The notes beneath the pieces are model-generated. The model saw only the letters and a list, made by a program, of their open reading frames with translations. It searched no databases and was not told the origin of the DNA. This document shows, piece after piece, positions 55,221-63,099 of a DNA stretch of 64,000 bases. Made by a program: the position numbers and the translations under genes. How positions within the stretch are numbered: position 1 is the first letter of the stretch; the number at the start of each line of letters is the position of its first letter. Source of the DNA: Leifsonia shinshuensis. GTDB lineage: Bacteria > Actinomycetota > Actinomycetes > Actinomycetales > Microbacteriaceae. The DNA lies in contig NZ_JACCFL010000001.1 of NCBI RefSeq assembly GCF_013410375.1, positions 744,001-808,000 on the forward strand, given 5' to 3'.

Positions 55221-56255
55221 TCATCGCTGCACCGCCGGCTGCTGCTGCGTGATGCAGTGGATGCCGCCGCCGCGGGCGAAGATCGGGCGCGAGTCGACCA
55301 TGCTCACCCGGCGGCCCGGGTACGCGGCCGCCAGGATCTCGGTGGCCTCGGCGTCCGCGGCCTCCTCGCCGAAGCCGCACGCGATCACGCCGTCGTTGAC
55401 GACGAGGTGGTTCACGTAGCTCCAGTCGACGAAGCCCTCCTCGTCGCGGAGGGTCGTCGGCGCGGGGAGGTCGATGATGTCCCAAGCGCGGCCGGCGGCG
55501 TCGGTCGTCCCGGAGAGGAAGGCGCGCAGCTCGCGGGACACCGCGAAGTCGGGGTGCTCGGGGTTGCGCTGGGTGTGCAGCAGCAGGCGGCCGGGGGAGG
55601 GGATGGTGGCGACGATGTCGACGTGGCCGTTGGTGCCGAAGTCGTCGTAGTCGCGGGTGAGGCCGCGCGGCAGCCAGACGGCGTGGGTGGCGCCGATCGT
55701 GCGGGCGAGCTCGGCCTCCACGCGGGCCTTGTCGGCGTACTTGTTGCGGCGCGGGTCGAGCTGGACGGTCTCGGTGAGCAGCACGGTGCCGTCGCCGTCG
55801 ACGTGGATGCCGCCGCCCTCGTTCACGAGGACCGAGCTGACCAGCTCGGCGCCGGTGCGGTCGGCGACGAAGCGGGCGATCTCCGCGGACTTGCGCCACT
55901 CGGACCAGGCCGGGTCGCCCCAGCCGTTGAAGGTCCAGTCGACGGCGCCGAGCACGCCGGGGCGCTCGTCGTCGACCACGAAGGTCGGGCCGAAGTCGCG
56001 CATCCAGAACTCGTCGAGCGGCGCCTCGATCTGCTCGACGTGCGAGCCGAGCATGCGGGCGGCGCGCTCGCGCTCGGACGGGTCGACCACCATCGTGACC
56101 GGCTCGAACTCGGCGACCGCGTGGGCGACGGCGGTCCAGGCGGCGTAGGCCTCCTCGGCGGACGCGGCGTCGTCGCCGAGGGTGATGCCGGCGCGCGGGA
56201 AAGCCATCCAGGTGCGCTCGTGCGGTGCGGTCTCGGCGGGCATGCGCCAGGTCAT
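55221..56255 (-). CDS. aguA: Agmatine deiminase
   Basis: The 344-residue protein has the guanidino-modifying fold with DEFWMRDFGPTFVV, NEGGGIHVDGDGTVLLTE, the GHVDIVA His-Asp segment and the nucleophile Cys334 in ARGGGIHCITQQQP, all agmatine deiminase marks. It converts agmatine to N-carbamoylputrescine and ammonia. GGAGG lies 6 nt before ATG 56255. It is divergent from a TetR gene with a palindrome between them. Confidence 0.9.
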   Translation of the reverse strand: MTWRMPAETAPHERTWMAFPRAGITLGDDAASAEEAYAAWTAVAHAVAEFEPVTMVVDPSERERAARMLGSHVEQIEAPLDEFWMRDFGPTFVVDDERPGVLGAVDWTFNGWGDPAWSEWRKSAEIARFVADRTGAELVSSVLVNEGGGIHVDGDGTVLLTETVQLDPRRNKYADKARVEAELARTIGATHAVWLPRGLTRDYDDFGTNGHVDIVATIPSPGRLLLHTQRNPEHPDFAVSRELRAFLSGTTDAAGRAWDIIDLPAPTTLRDEEGFVDWSYVNHLVVNDGVIACGFGEEAADAEATEILAAAYPGRRVSMVDSRPIFARGGGIHCITQQQPAVQR

Positions 56256-56271
56256 CGTGAACCTCCGGGCT

Positions 56272-56304
56272 CTATTGATCGGATGATCAATAGATACCTA
56301 TACT
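56272..56304. promoter_or_regulatory. TetR operator and promoter in the aguA/TetR intergenic region
   Basis: CTATTGATC and GATCAATAG (56272-56280, 56285-56293) form perfect 9-bp arms around GGAT. TTGATC (56275-56280), an 18-nt spacer and TATACT (56299-56304) form the TetR gene promoter, so the operator overlaps its -35. It is also upstream of aguA. Confidence 0.8.
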
Positions 56305-56313
56305 GGACCCACG

Positions 56314-56922
56314 ATGTCAAGAGCAGCCCGCAGACCGCCCGCCGAGCGCCGCGCCGAACTGGCCGCCGCCGCCCGCGCGCTCGCCCTCGACGAGGGCCTG
56401 GCCGCCGTGACGCTGCGCGCCGTCGCCGCCCGCGCGGCGGTCGCGCCCGCGCTGGTCGCGCACTACCACGAGTCGATGGACGCACTGGTCGCCGAGACCT
56501 TCACGAGCATCGTCGCCGCGGAGATCGCGGAGCTGCGCGGCCTGCTCGCCGCGGCCCCGTCCCCGGCCGCCGGGCTCGCGACGCTGCTGCGCACGCTCCT
56601 CGACGGCAGCCGCGACGACGTCACCGTCGTGTGGGTGGAGGCCTGGGCGCTCGGCCGCCGAAACCCGGTGCTGGGCGCGGCGGTCCGCGACCAGATGGAC
56701 GCCTGGAGCGACGTGTTCGAGGGCGTGATCGCTGAGGGAGTCGCGGCCGGATCGTTCCGGGTGGAGGACCCGCGCGCGGTCGCCTGGCAGCTCCTCGGGA
56801 TGCTCGACGGCCTCAACGCTCAGGCGCTGGTCCGCTGGGGCGGCGCCGCCGACCGCGGGTCGCTGCTCGGGCATGCGGTCGAGGGGATGCTGGGGGTGGA
56901 GCGCGGGGTGCTGGTGGGGTAG
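56314..56922 (+). CDS. TetR-family regulator, likely of the agmatine genes
   Basis: The 202-residue protein has a TetR N-terminal HTH (about residues 12-58: RRAELAAAARALALDEGLAAVTLRAVAARAAVAPALVAHYHESMDALV in outline) and an all-helical ligand domain. It is divergent from aguA across the palindrome at 56272-56293. It would repress aguA and the amidase, with agmatine or a product as inducer; this is inference from position. The ATG lies 9 nt after the -10, so its leader is minimal or absent. Confidence 0.85.
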   Translation: MSRAARRPPAERRAELAAAARALALDEGLAAVTLRAVAARAAVAPALVAHYHESMDALVAETFTSIVAAEIAELRGLLAAAPSPAAGLATLLRTLLDGSRDDVTVVWVEAWALGRRNPVLGAAVRDQMDAWSDVFEGVIAEGVAAGSFRVEDPRAVAWQLLGMLDGLNAQALVRWGGAADRGSLLGHAVEGMLGVERGVLVG

Positions 56923-56927
56923 GAGAC

Positions 56928-57992
56928 CTACTGCACCCACGCCACCAGTTCCGCCAGGAACTCCTCCGGCTTCTCGATGTGCGGCGAGTGCCCGCAGTCC
57001 TCGAACACCACCTCCCGCGTCACCCCGCCCTGCGCCTGGTAGCTCTCCAGCACCGCGCGGATCTGCTTGAGCATCGGCTGCGGGGGTGCGACCTCCTCGC
57101 CGGGCCAGCCGGGGATGACGCCGGCGGCGCCGAGCTGGTTGAGGTCGAAGAAGGACGCGTCGTTGACGATCGCGTCGAGCGCGCCGTGGATCCAGAGGAT
57201 CGGCGGCTTGACCGGGAGGTCGATGATGTCGGTCGTGTCGAAGTAGGTCGGCGCCATCGTGTTGAGGACGCCGTGCGGGCCGGGCGCGAAGCCCGGCCAC
57301 TCGTCGGTCGCCGTCGCGTCGCCGGGGTAGTTGTCCACGCCGGTCGCGGTCGTGAGCATCGACTGCACCCAGAGGTCCTCGTACTCGGTCGTGAAGCCCG
57401 GCGCCACGTAGGCCGAGCGGTAGACGGCGCGCGGCGAGGTCGGCGAGTCCTCGCCGGTGTCGTGGGCGGCGAGCCGCTCCACGAAGTCCGGGTTCGCTCC
57501 GCCGCCGCCGGTTCCCGAGGCGTCGGAGTTGAGGAGGCTGCCGTCGAGCGCCGTTCCGCCGAAACCGTACGGGGAGACCGTGGATACCAGCGTCAGGCTG
57601 CGCACCAGGTCGGGACGGTCGAGCAGCAGCTGCATCACCACACCGCCGCCCATGCTCCAGCCGACCAGGTGCACCGGCCCGCTGTCGAGCGCGTCGAGCA
57701 CGGCCGCGACGTCCTCCGAGAAGTCGCCGACCCCGCGGGTCGCGTCGACGGGCAGCGTCTCGCTCTCCCCGAAGCCGCGGAGGTCGATCGCGAGGGCGCG
57801 CGTGCCCTCGGGGAGCGACAGCATCAGCGGCTGCCAGAACAGCGACGACGACACGTTGCCGTGCACGAACACGATGGTCCGGGTGGCGTCGGCGGCGACG
57901 GTCGGGTCGGTCGTGCGCGCCAGCACGTTGGCCGTGTAGCGGGGCGTCGTGACGCTGCGGGCGACGATGCCGGGGAGCAGGGTTGCGGTCAC
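56928..57992 (-). CDS. Alpha/beta hydrolase
   Basis: The 354-residue protein has the oxyanion region FVHGNVSSSLFW, the nucleophile elbow VGWSMGGGVV (Ser about residue 115), a cap region around 140-260, and the final His in CGHSPHIEKPEEFL. The substrate is unknown. It starts at GTG 57992, adjacent to the stop of the preceding hydrolase gene, and is third in an SDR-hydrolase-hydrolase operon. It converges on the TetR gene with 5 bp between stops. Confidence 0.85.
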   Translation of the reverse strand: MTATLLPGIVARSVTTPRYTANVLARTTDPTVAADATRTIVFVHGNVSSSLFWQPLMLSLPEGTRALAIDLRGFGESETLPVDATRGVGDFSEDVAAVLDALDSGPVHLVGWSMGGGVVMQLLLDRPDLVRSLTLVSTVSPYGFGGTALDGSLLNSDASGTGGGGANPDFVERLAAHDTGEDSPTSPRAVYRSAYVAPGFTTEYEDLWVQSMLTTATGVDNYPGDATATDEWPGFAPGPHGVLNTMAPTYFDTTDIIDLPVKPPILWIHGALDAIVNDASFFDLNQLGAAGVIPGWPGEEVAPPQPMLKQIRAVLESYQAQGGVTREVVFEDCGHSPHIEKPEEFLAELVAWVQ

Positions 57993-58913
57993 TTACGTCT
58001 CCTTCGGGTCGGAGGTGCCGGGATCGGAGGTGTGCGGGTGGGAGTGGTAGTGCGGGTGGGCGGGATACGCGCCGGGCAGGTGCGGAGTGAGCTGACGGAC
58101 CCCGGCCTCCGTCATCACGATCGTGTAGTGGTTCACGTCCTCGGCCTCGAACGCCTCGAACCAGGGCAGCCGGGTGCGCCACTCGGCGGGCTCCTCCGGC
58201 GGGTAGAGCGGGTCCGTGTTCAGGAGGCCGCGCGGCGCGCGCACGAACGCGATCGGCAGCGTCAGCCCGGCGAGGGCCTCTTCGTAGCCGTCGGCGCCGC
58301 CGACCTCGATCGCGTTGGCCGACATGGCCTCCTCCGACACGCTCGACCGCAGCTCGGGCGGCGCGCCGACCAGGTCGTACAGCGCGTAGGCCTCGACAGC
58401 GTCGTTCCACCAGGGCCCGAGCGCGGGATGCCGGCGCCAGAACGCCAGGTACTCCTCCTCGCTCGCGAAGGTCATCCGCAGCCGGTCGCGCGCGGGGCCG
58501 AGGTCGGCCGTGCCGTAGACCGGGAGACCGCCGTCGATCAGCACCAACCGCTCCACCCGGTCGGGGTGGCGTTCGGCCAGCCAGACCGCCACGAACGCAC
58601 CCATCGAATGCCCGGCGACGATGGCGCGCTCGACGCCGAGCCCGTCGAGCATCCGGGCGATGTCATCGGCGTGCTGGGTCAGCCCGTACGGCCCGGGGAG
58701 GCCGTTGCTGCGGCCGCGCCCGCGCAGGTCCGGCGCGATCAGCCGAACGCCCGGCAGTGCCGCGGCGACCATGCTCCACGAGACGTGGTTGGCGGTGATC
58801 CCGTGGATGCCGACCAGCGGCGTCCCGCCGGCGTCCGCGTGCCACTGTCCGCCGGCGAGCTCGCCGCCGGCGACCGGGACGCGGAACGGCTCCGCCGGCG
58901 TGAAGCCCGTCAC
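57993..58913 (-). CDS. Alpha/beta hydrolase with His-rich C-terminus
   Basis: GTG 58913 overlaps the SDR stop by 4 bp. The 306-residue protein has GIHGITANHVSW near the oxyanion hole, the elbow AGHSMGAFVAVWLAERHPDRV and the late VNHYTIVM His. The last 25 residues hold seven His (AHPHYHSHPHT), possibly a metal site. Pairing with a 3-hydroxybutyrate-dehydrogenase-like enzyme suggests hydrolysis of a hydroxy-acid ester, but this is not proven. Confidence 0.85.
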   Translation of the reverse strand: MTGFTPAEPFRVPVAGGELAGGQWHADAGGTPLVGIHGITANHVSWSMVAAALPGVRLIAPDLRGRGRSNGLPGPYGLTQHADDIARMLDGLGVERAIVAGHSMGAFVAVWLAERHPDRVERLVLIDGGLPVYGTADLGPARDRLRMTFASEEEYLAFWRRHPALGPWWNDAVEAYALYDLVGAPPELRSSVSEEAMSANAIEVGGADGYEEALAGLTLPIAFVRAPRGLLNTDPLYPPEEPAEWRTRLPWFEAFEAEDVNHYTIVMTEAGVRQLTPHLPGAYPAHPHYHSHPHTSDPGTSDPKET

Positions 58914-59656
58914 TTCGCGCTCCAGCCGCCGTCGATCGTGTAGCTCGCGCCGGTGACCATCCGTGATCCGCTGCCCGCGAGCCAGAGCGCGAGGCCGGCG
59001 ACCTCCTCCGGCTCGACCAGGCTCTTGATCGCGGGCTCGGTGAGCATGATCCTCTCGACCACCTCGTCCTCCGGGATACCGTGCAGCCGGGCCTGGTCCG
59101 CGATCTGCTTCTCGACCAGCGGCGTGCGGACGTAGCTGGGCTCGATGCAGTTGGAGGTGACGCCGTGCGCGGCGCCCTCCAGCGCGGTCACCTTCGAGAG
59201 GCCCTCGAGGCCGTGCTTCGCCGCGACGTAGGCGGACTTGAACTCGGAGGCGCGCAGGCCGTGGACGCTGGAGATGTTGATGATCCGCCCGAAGCCACGT
59301 TCGTACATGCCGGGGAGGGCGGCGCGGATGAGGAGGAACGGCGCCTCCAGCATGATCCGCAGCAGGAGTGCGAAGCTCTCCGGCTCGAACTCCGGGATCG
59401 GCCGCACGTGCTGCAGACCGGCGTTGTTGACGAGGATGTCGGTGTCGAGGCGGAGGTCGCCGAGCGCGGCGGTGTCCGAGAGGTCGACCTCCCACGCGTC
59501 GCCGCCCAGCCGGTCGGCCGCGGCACGTGCCGCGTCGCCGTTGAGGTCGGCGATCGTGACCCGCGCGCCGGCGGCGGCGAAGGCCTCGGCGCACGCCAGA
59601 CCGATGCCGCTCGCACCGCCGGTGATGAGGGACCTGCGCCCCGAGAGGTCCGCCAT
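58910..59656 (-). CDS. Short-chain dehydrogenase, 3-hydroxybutyrate dehydrogenase-like
   Basis: The 248-residue SDR has TGGASGIGLACAEAF, NNAGLQHVRPIPEFEPESF, the catalytic Ser in INISSVHG, YxxxK as YVAAK, and CIEPSYVRTPLVEKQIADQA, which together resemble D-3-hydroxybutyrate dehydrogenase. It would oxidise 3-hydroxybutyrate or a similar hydroxy acid with NAD+. ATG 59656 has GGAAGGAA upstream; a TAGGGT at 59695-59700 (minus strand) is a likely -10. It heads the operon with the two hydrolases. Confidence 0.85.
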   Translation of the reverse strand: MADLSGRRSLITGGASGIGLACAEAFAAAGARVTIADLNGDAARAAADRLGGDAWEVDLSDTAALGDLRLDTDILVNNAGLQHVRPIPEFEPESFALLLRIMLEAPFLLIRAALPGMYERGFGRIINISSVHGLRASEFKSAYVAAKHGLEGLSKVTALEGAAHGVTSNCIEPSYVRTPLVEKQIADQARLHGIPEDEVVERIMLTEPAIKSLVEPEEVAGLALWLAGSGSRMVTGASYTIDGGWSAK

Positions 59657-59778
59657 AGCCGCTTTCCTTCCCGGGCGCGTCCGCCCACACCGGCACCCTA
59701 CCCGCGGGCCGCGGCCCGGCGGAAGAAGGGGCTGTCGGGAACGGAGGAGATCGAGGGCGACACGCCGCCGAAACGCAG

Positions 59779-59825
59779 CGAACGGAGGAGATCGCGGCCG
59801 GGGGAGGGCGGATCTCCTCCGTTCG
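59779..59825. terminator. Hairpin after the GH3 gene
   Basis: CGAACGGAGGAGATC (59779-59793) and its exact complement (59811-59825) flank a 17-nt loop. A partial copy of the left arm lies at 59739-59754. It follows the GH3 stop by 27 bp on the minus strand, so it may end that transcript, although no T-run is present. Confidence 0.65.
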
Positions 59826-59852
59826 CGGAGGGGAGGGGGAAGCGGGTAGGGG

Positions 59853-62168
59853 TCAGGCGGTGGGGGCGGGAGCGGAGGCGGCGACCGTGGTGCGGACCAG
59901 GCGCGCGTCGGCCGGGGTGACCGCGTGCTTCGGGCCGGTCAGCGCGATGCGCGTCTCCGTCTCGCGCTCGGCGCAGGACGGGCCCACCCAGAGCTCGACG
60001 TCGCCGGGCTCCACGATGCGGACGCCGTCGAGGCCGGTGAAGGCCAGCCGGGTGGACGGCACCTGGAAGGCGACCACGGCCTCCTCGCCCGGCTCCAGCG
60101 AGACGCGGGCGTAGCCGAGCAGCTGGGCGACCGGGCGCGTGACGCTCGCGAACACGTCGCGGGCGTAGAGCTGCACCAGGTCGGAGCCCGCGCGCTCGCC
60201 GCTGTTGCGGACGGTGACCCGCACCTCGAACTCGCCGCCGGCGGCCACGGCCGCGTCGGCCTCCAGCCCGGTGCGCTCGAAGGTCGTGTAGCTGAGGCCG
60301 TGACCGAACGGCAGGACCGGGGTGCTGTCGGCGCTCGTCACGTCGGACGGGCCGCCGAGCAGCGGGTGCAGGTACGAGAACGGCTGAGCGCCGGCCGACC
60401 GCGGCAGCGACACCGGGAGGTGGCCGCTGGGCGAGACCCGGCCGGACAGCACGGCGGCGATGGCTCGGCCGCCCTCCTCGCCGGGGAAGAACGCCTGCAG
60501 CACGGCCGCGGGCGCGTCCGGTCCGGTGATGGCCCAGTCGATCGCGTACGGGCGGCCGGACAGCACGATGACGACGGTCGGCGTCCCGGTGCGGACGACG
60601 GCCTCCACCAGCTCGCGCTGCACGCCGGGGAGCTCCAGGCTCTCCACGTCGTTGCCCTCGCCGACCGTGCCGCGGCCGAACAGGCCCGCGCGGTCGCCGA
60701 CGACGACCACGGCCACGTCGGCGTCGGCCGCCGCGCTGACCGCGGTGACGATGCCGGAGCGGTCGTCGCCCTCCACGTCGCAGCCGCGGGCGTGCACGAG
60801 TTCCGCCGCGGGGAACTCCTCGCGCAGCGCCTCCAGCACCGAGGGGAGCTCGAAGCCGAGCGGGACCTCCGGGTGGTGGGCGAGCACGTGGTTGGCGAAC
60901 GAGTAGCAGCCCATCAGCGCCTCGGCGGCGTCGGAGTTCGGGCCGACGACCGCGATGCGGGCGGCGGCGCGGTCGCCCTCGAGCGGGAGGGCGCCGTCGT
61001 TGGTGAGCAGCACCAGCGACTCCTCGGCCAGGCGCAGCGCGAGCGCGCGGTGCGCGGGGGAGTCCAGGTCGACGGACGTCGGCGGCTCCTCGAAGGTCTC
61101 GTCCAGCAGGCCGAGCTCCTCCTTCTGCGCGAGCAGGCGCAGCACGGCGCGGTCGACCAGCGCCTCGTCGGCGAGCCCGGCGCGAATGCGCTCGGCCAGC
61201 GGGGCGAGGAACGCGTCGCCGGTCGGCAGCTCGACGTCGATGCCGGCCGCCAGGGCCAGCGCGGCCGCCTCGCCGCGGTCGGCCGCGACGCGGTGCATGG
61301 TGTGCAGGAACGCCACCGCGAAGTAGTCGGCGACGACGGTGCCGTCGAAGCCCCACTCGTCCCGGAGCACGCCGGTGAGGTAGGCCGGGTTCGCGGCGAC
61401 GGGCACGCCGTCGATCTCCGCGTACGAGTTCATCACCGAGCGGACGCCGCCGTCGCGGACCGCCATCTCGAACGGGGGCAGCAGCGTGTCCCGCACCTCG
61501 CGCGTCCCGGCGTGCACCGGAGCGTGGTTGCGCCCGGCCTGCGACGCCGAGTAGCCGACGAAGTGCTTGAGCGTGGCGTGCACGCCCGACGACTGCAGGC
61601 CGCGCACGTACGCGGTGGCGATCGTCCCGACCACGTACGGGTCCTCCGCGATGCACTCGTCCACCCGGCCCCAGCGCGGGTCGCGGATCACGTCGAGCAC
61701 GGGGGCGAGGCCCTGGTGGATGCCGAGCTCGCGCATCGAGGCGCCGATCACCGCACCCAGTTCCTCCACCAGCTCCGGGTCGAACGCGGCGCCCCAGGCG
61801 AGCGGGGTCGGGAAGGTCGCGGCCTTCCACGCCGCCAGCCCGGTCAGGCACTCCTCGTGCACGAGCGCGGGGATGCCGAGCCGGGTCTGCTCGCGCAGCC
61901 GGCGCTGCTCCGACCACAGCCAGGAGGCGCGCTCCACGGGGTCGACGGGGCGCGTGCCGTACACGCGGGTGAGGTGGCCGATGCCGTTCGCGGTGGCGTC
62001 CTCGTAGCTCTGGCCGGTGGTCATCTCCCCGTCGAGCGGTGCGACGTTGTCGTCGCCCTTGTCGACCCAGTAGCCGACGATCTGCGCGAGCTTCTCGTCG
62101 AGAGTCATCCGGGCGTGCAGGTCGCGCACGCGCTCGGAGACGGTGGGGAGGTTGTCAGTCGTAGTCAT
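59853..62168 (-). CDS. Beta-glucosidase, glycoside hydrolase family 3
   Basis: ATG 62168 is used; an in-frame ATG at 62183 is possible. The 771-residue protein has the GH3 N-terminal barrel (ATLKHFVGYSAS, and the nucleophile Asp in TVVADYFAV), the alpha/beta sandwich domain (about 375-570) and a C-terminal fibronectin III-like domain (about 640-735). There is no signal peptide, so it acts inside the cell on imported sugar. It lies 61 bp downstream of two sugar ABC permease genes, fitting uptake and cleavage of beta-glucosides. A xylosidase or other GH3 specificity cannot be excluded. Confidence 0.9.
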   Translation of the reverse strand: MTTTDNLPTVSERVRDLHARMTLDEKLAQIVGYWVDKGDDNVAPLDGEMTTGQSYEDATANGIGHLTRVYGTRPVDPVERASWLWSEQRRLREQTRLGIPALVHEECLTGLAAWKAATFPTPLAWGAAFDPELVEELGAVIGASMRELGIHQGLAPVLDVIRDPRWGRVDECIAEDPYVVGTIATAYVRGLQSSGVHATLKHFVGYSASQAGRNHAPVHAGTREVRDTLLPPFEMAVRDGGVRSVMNSYAEIDGVPVAANPAYLTGVLRDEWGFDGTVVADYFAVAFLHTMHRVAADRGEAAALALAAGIDVELPTGDAFLAPLAERIRAGLADEALVDRAVLRLLAQKEELGLLDETFEEPPTSVDLDSPAHRALALRLAEESLVLLTNDGALPLEGDRAAARIAVVGPNSDAAEALMGCYSFANHVLAHHPEVPLGFELPSVLEALREEFPAAELVHARGCDVEGDDRSGIVTAVSAAADADVAVVVVGDRAGLFGRGTVGEGNDVESLELPGVQRELVEAVVRTGTPTVVIVLSGRPYAIDWAITGPDAPAAVLQAFFPGEEGGRAIAAVLSGRVSPSGHLPVSLPRSAGAQPFSYLHPLLGGPSDVTSADSTPVLPFGHGLSYTTFERTGLEADAAVAAGGEFEVRVTVRNSGERAGSDLVQLYARDVFASVTRPVAQLLGYARVSLEPGEEAVVAFQVPSTRLAFTGLDGVRIVEPGDVELWVGPSCAERETETRIALTGPKHAVTPADARLVRTTVAASAPAPTA

Positions 62169-62229
62169 GCTTCTTTCCTGCATACGGGTGGTACGGGAAC
62201 GTGTCGGGAACGCGAGCGGGGAGCCGGGC

Positions 62230-63099
62230 TCAGCCCTTGACCGCACCGGTGAGACCGCCGACGATCCGGCGCTCGAACAGGCTGAAGAAGATCAGCGCGG
62301 GGATCATCGAGAGCGACGTGAACGCCAGCACCTTGGAGGTGTCGGTGGCGTACTGCGACGAGAACGCCTGCACGCCGAGCGGCAGGGTGAAGGTCGCCTG
62401 GTCGTTGAGGATGAACAGCGGCAGCAGGTAGCTGTTCCAGCTCGCGATGAAGGCGAGGATGCCCACCGTGATCACGCCGGGGAGCGAGAGCCGCAGCACC
62501 ATCCGGAAGAAGAAGCCGATCCGGCTGCAGCCGTCGATGAAGGCGGCCTCCTGGATCTCGTCCGGGATCGCGCGGAGGAACGGCACCAGGATGATGATCG
62601 TCGTCGGCAGCGCGAACGCGATCTGCGGGATGATGACGCCCGCGAGCGAGTTCATCAGGCCGAGGTTGCGCACCACGATGTAGAGCGGCGTGATCGCGAC
62701 GGTGATCGGGAACATCAGCCCGGCGGCGAACAGCGCGTAGAGGAAGCCGCTGCCCCGGAAGGTGTACCGGGCGAGCACGTAGCTGGCCATCAGCCCGAGC
62801 GCCACCGCGCCGACGGTCGTGACGAGGGCGACGACCGTGGAGTTGAGGACCTGGCCCCAGAAGACGCTTCCGGTGAGCACGTCCAGGTAGTTCGCCGGGT
62901 TCCACGGGTTCGGGAAGCCGGCCGGGTCGACGGTGATCTGCGAGTTCGTGCGGAAGCCGCCGATGATGATGTACGCGATCGGCACGATCATCAGCGCGAT
63001 CACGATCAGCGCGACGAAGTAGACGGCCGGCGATCCCCAGGGGAGGCTCTTCCGCTCGGCGCGGCGCGCGGCGCGGGTGGAGACGGTGAGGGTGGTCAT
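62230..63099 (-). CDS. Sugar ABC transporter permease (MalG-like, CUT1)
   Basis: ATG 63099 overlaps the upstream stop (TGATG); GTG 63102 directly before it is possible. The roughly 289-residue protein has six helices, a Gly-rich external segment (IIGGFRTNSQITVDPAGFPNPWNPANY in outline) typical of the MalG family, and the EAA loop IQEAAFIDGCSRIGFFFRMVLR in outline. It is the partner of the truncated permease upstream. Confidence 0.9.
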   Translation of the reverse strand: MTTLTVSTRAARRAERKSLPWGSPAVYFVALIVIALMIVPIAYIIIGGFRTNSQITVDPAGFPNPWNPANYLDVLTGSVFWGQVLNSTVVALVTTVGAVALGLMASYVLARYTFRGSGFLYALFAAGLMFPITVAITPLYIVVRNLGLMNSLAGVIIPQIAFALPTTIIILVPFLRAIPDEIQEAAFIDGCSRIGFFFRMVLRLSLPGVITVGILAFIASWNSYLLPLFILNDQATFTLPLGVQAFSSQYATDTSKVLAFTSLSMIPALIFFSLFERRIVGGLTGAVKG

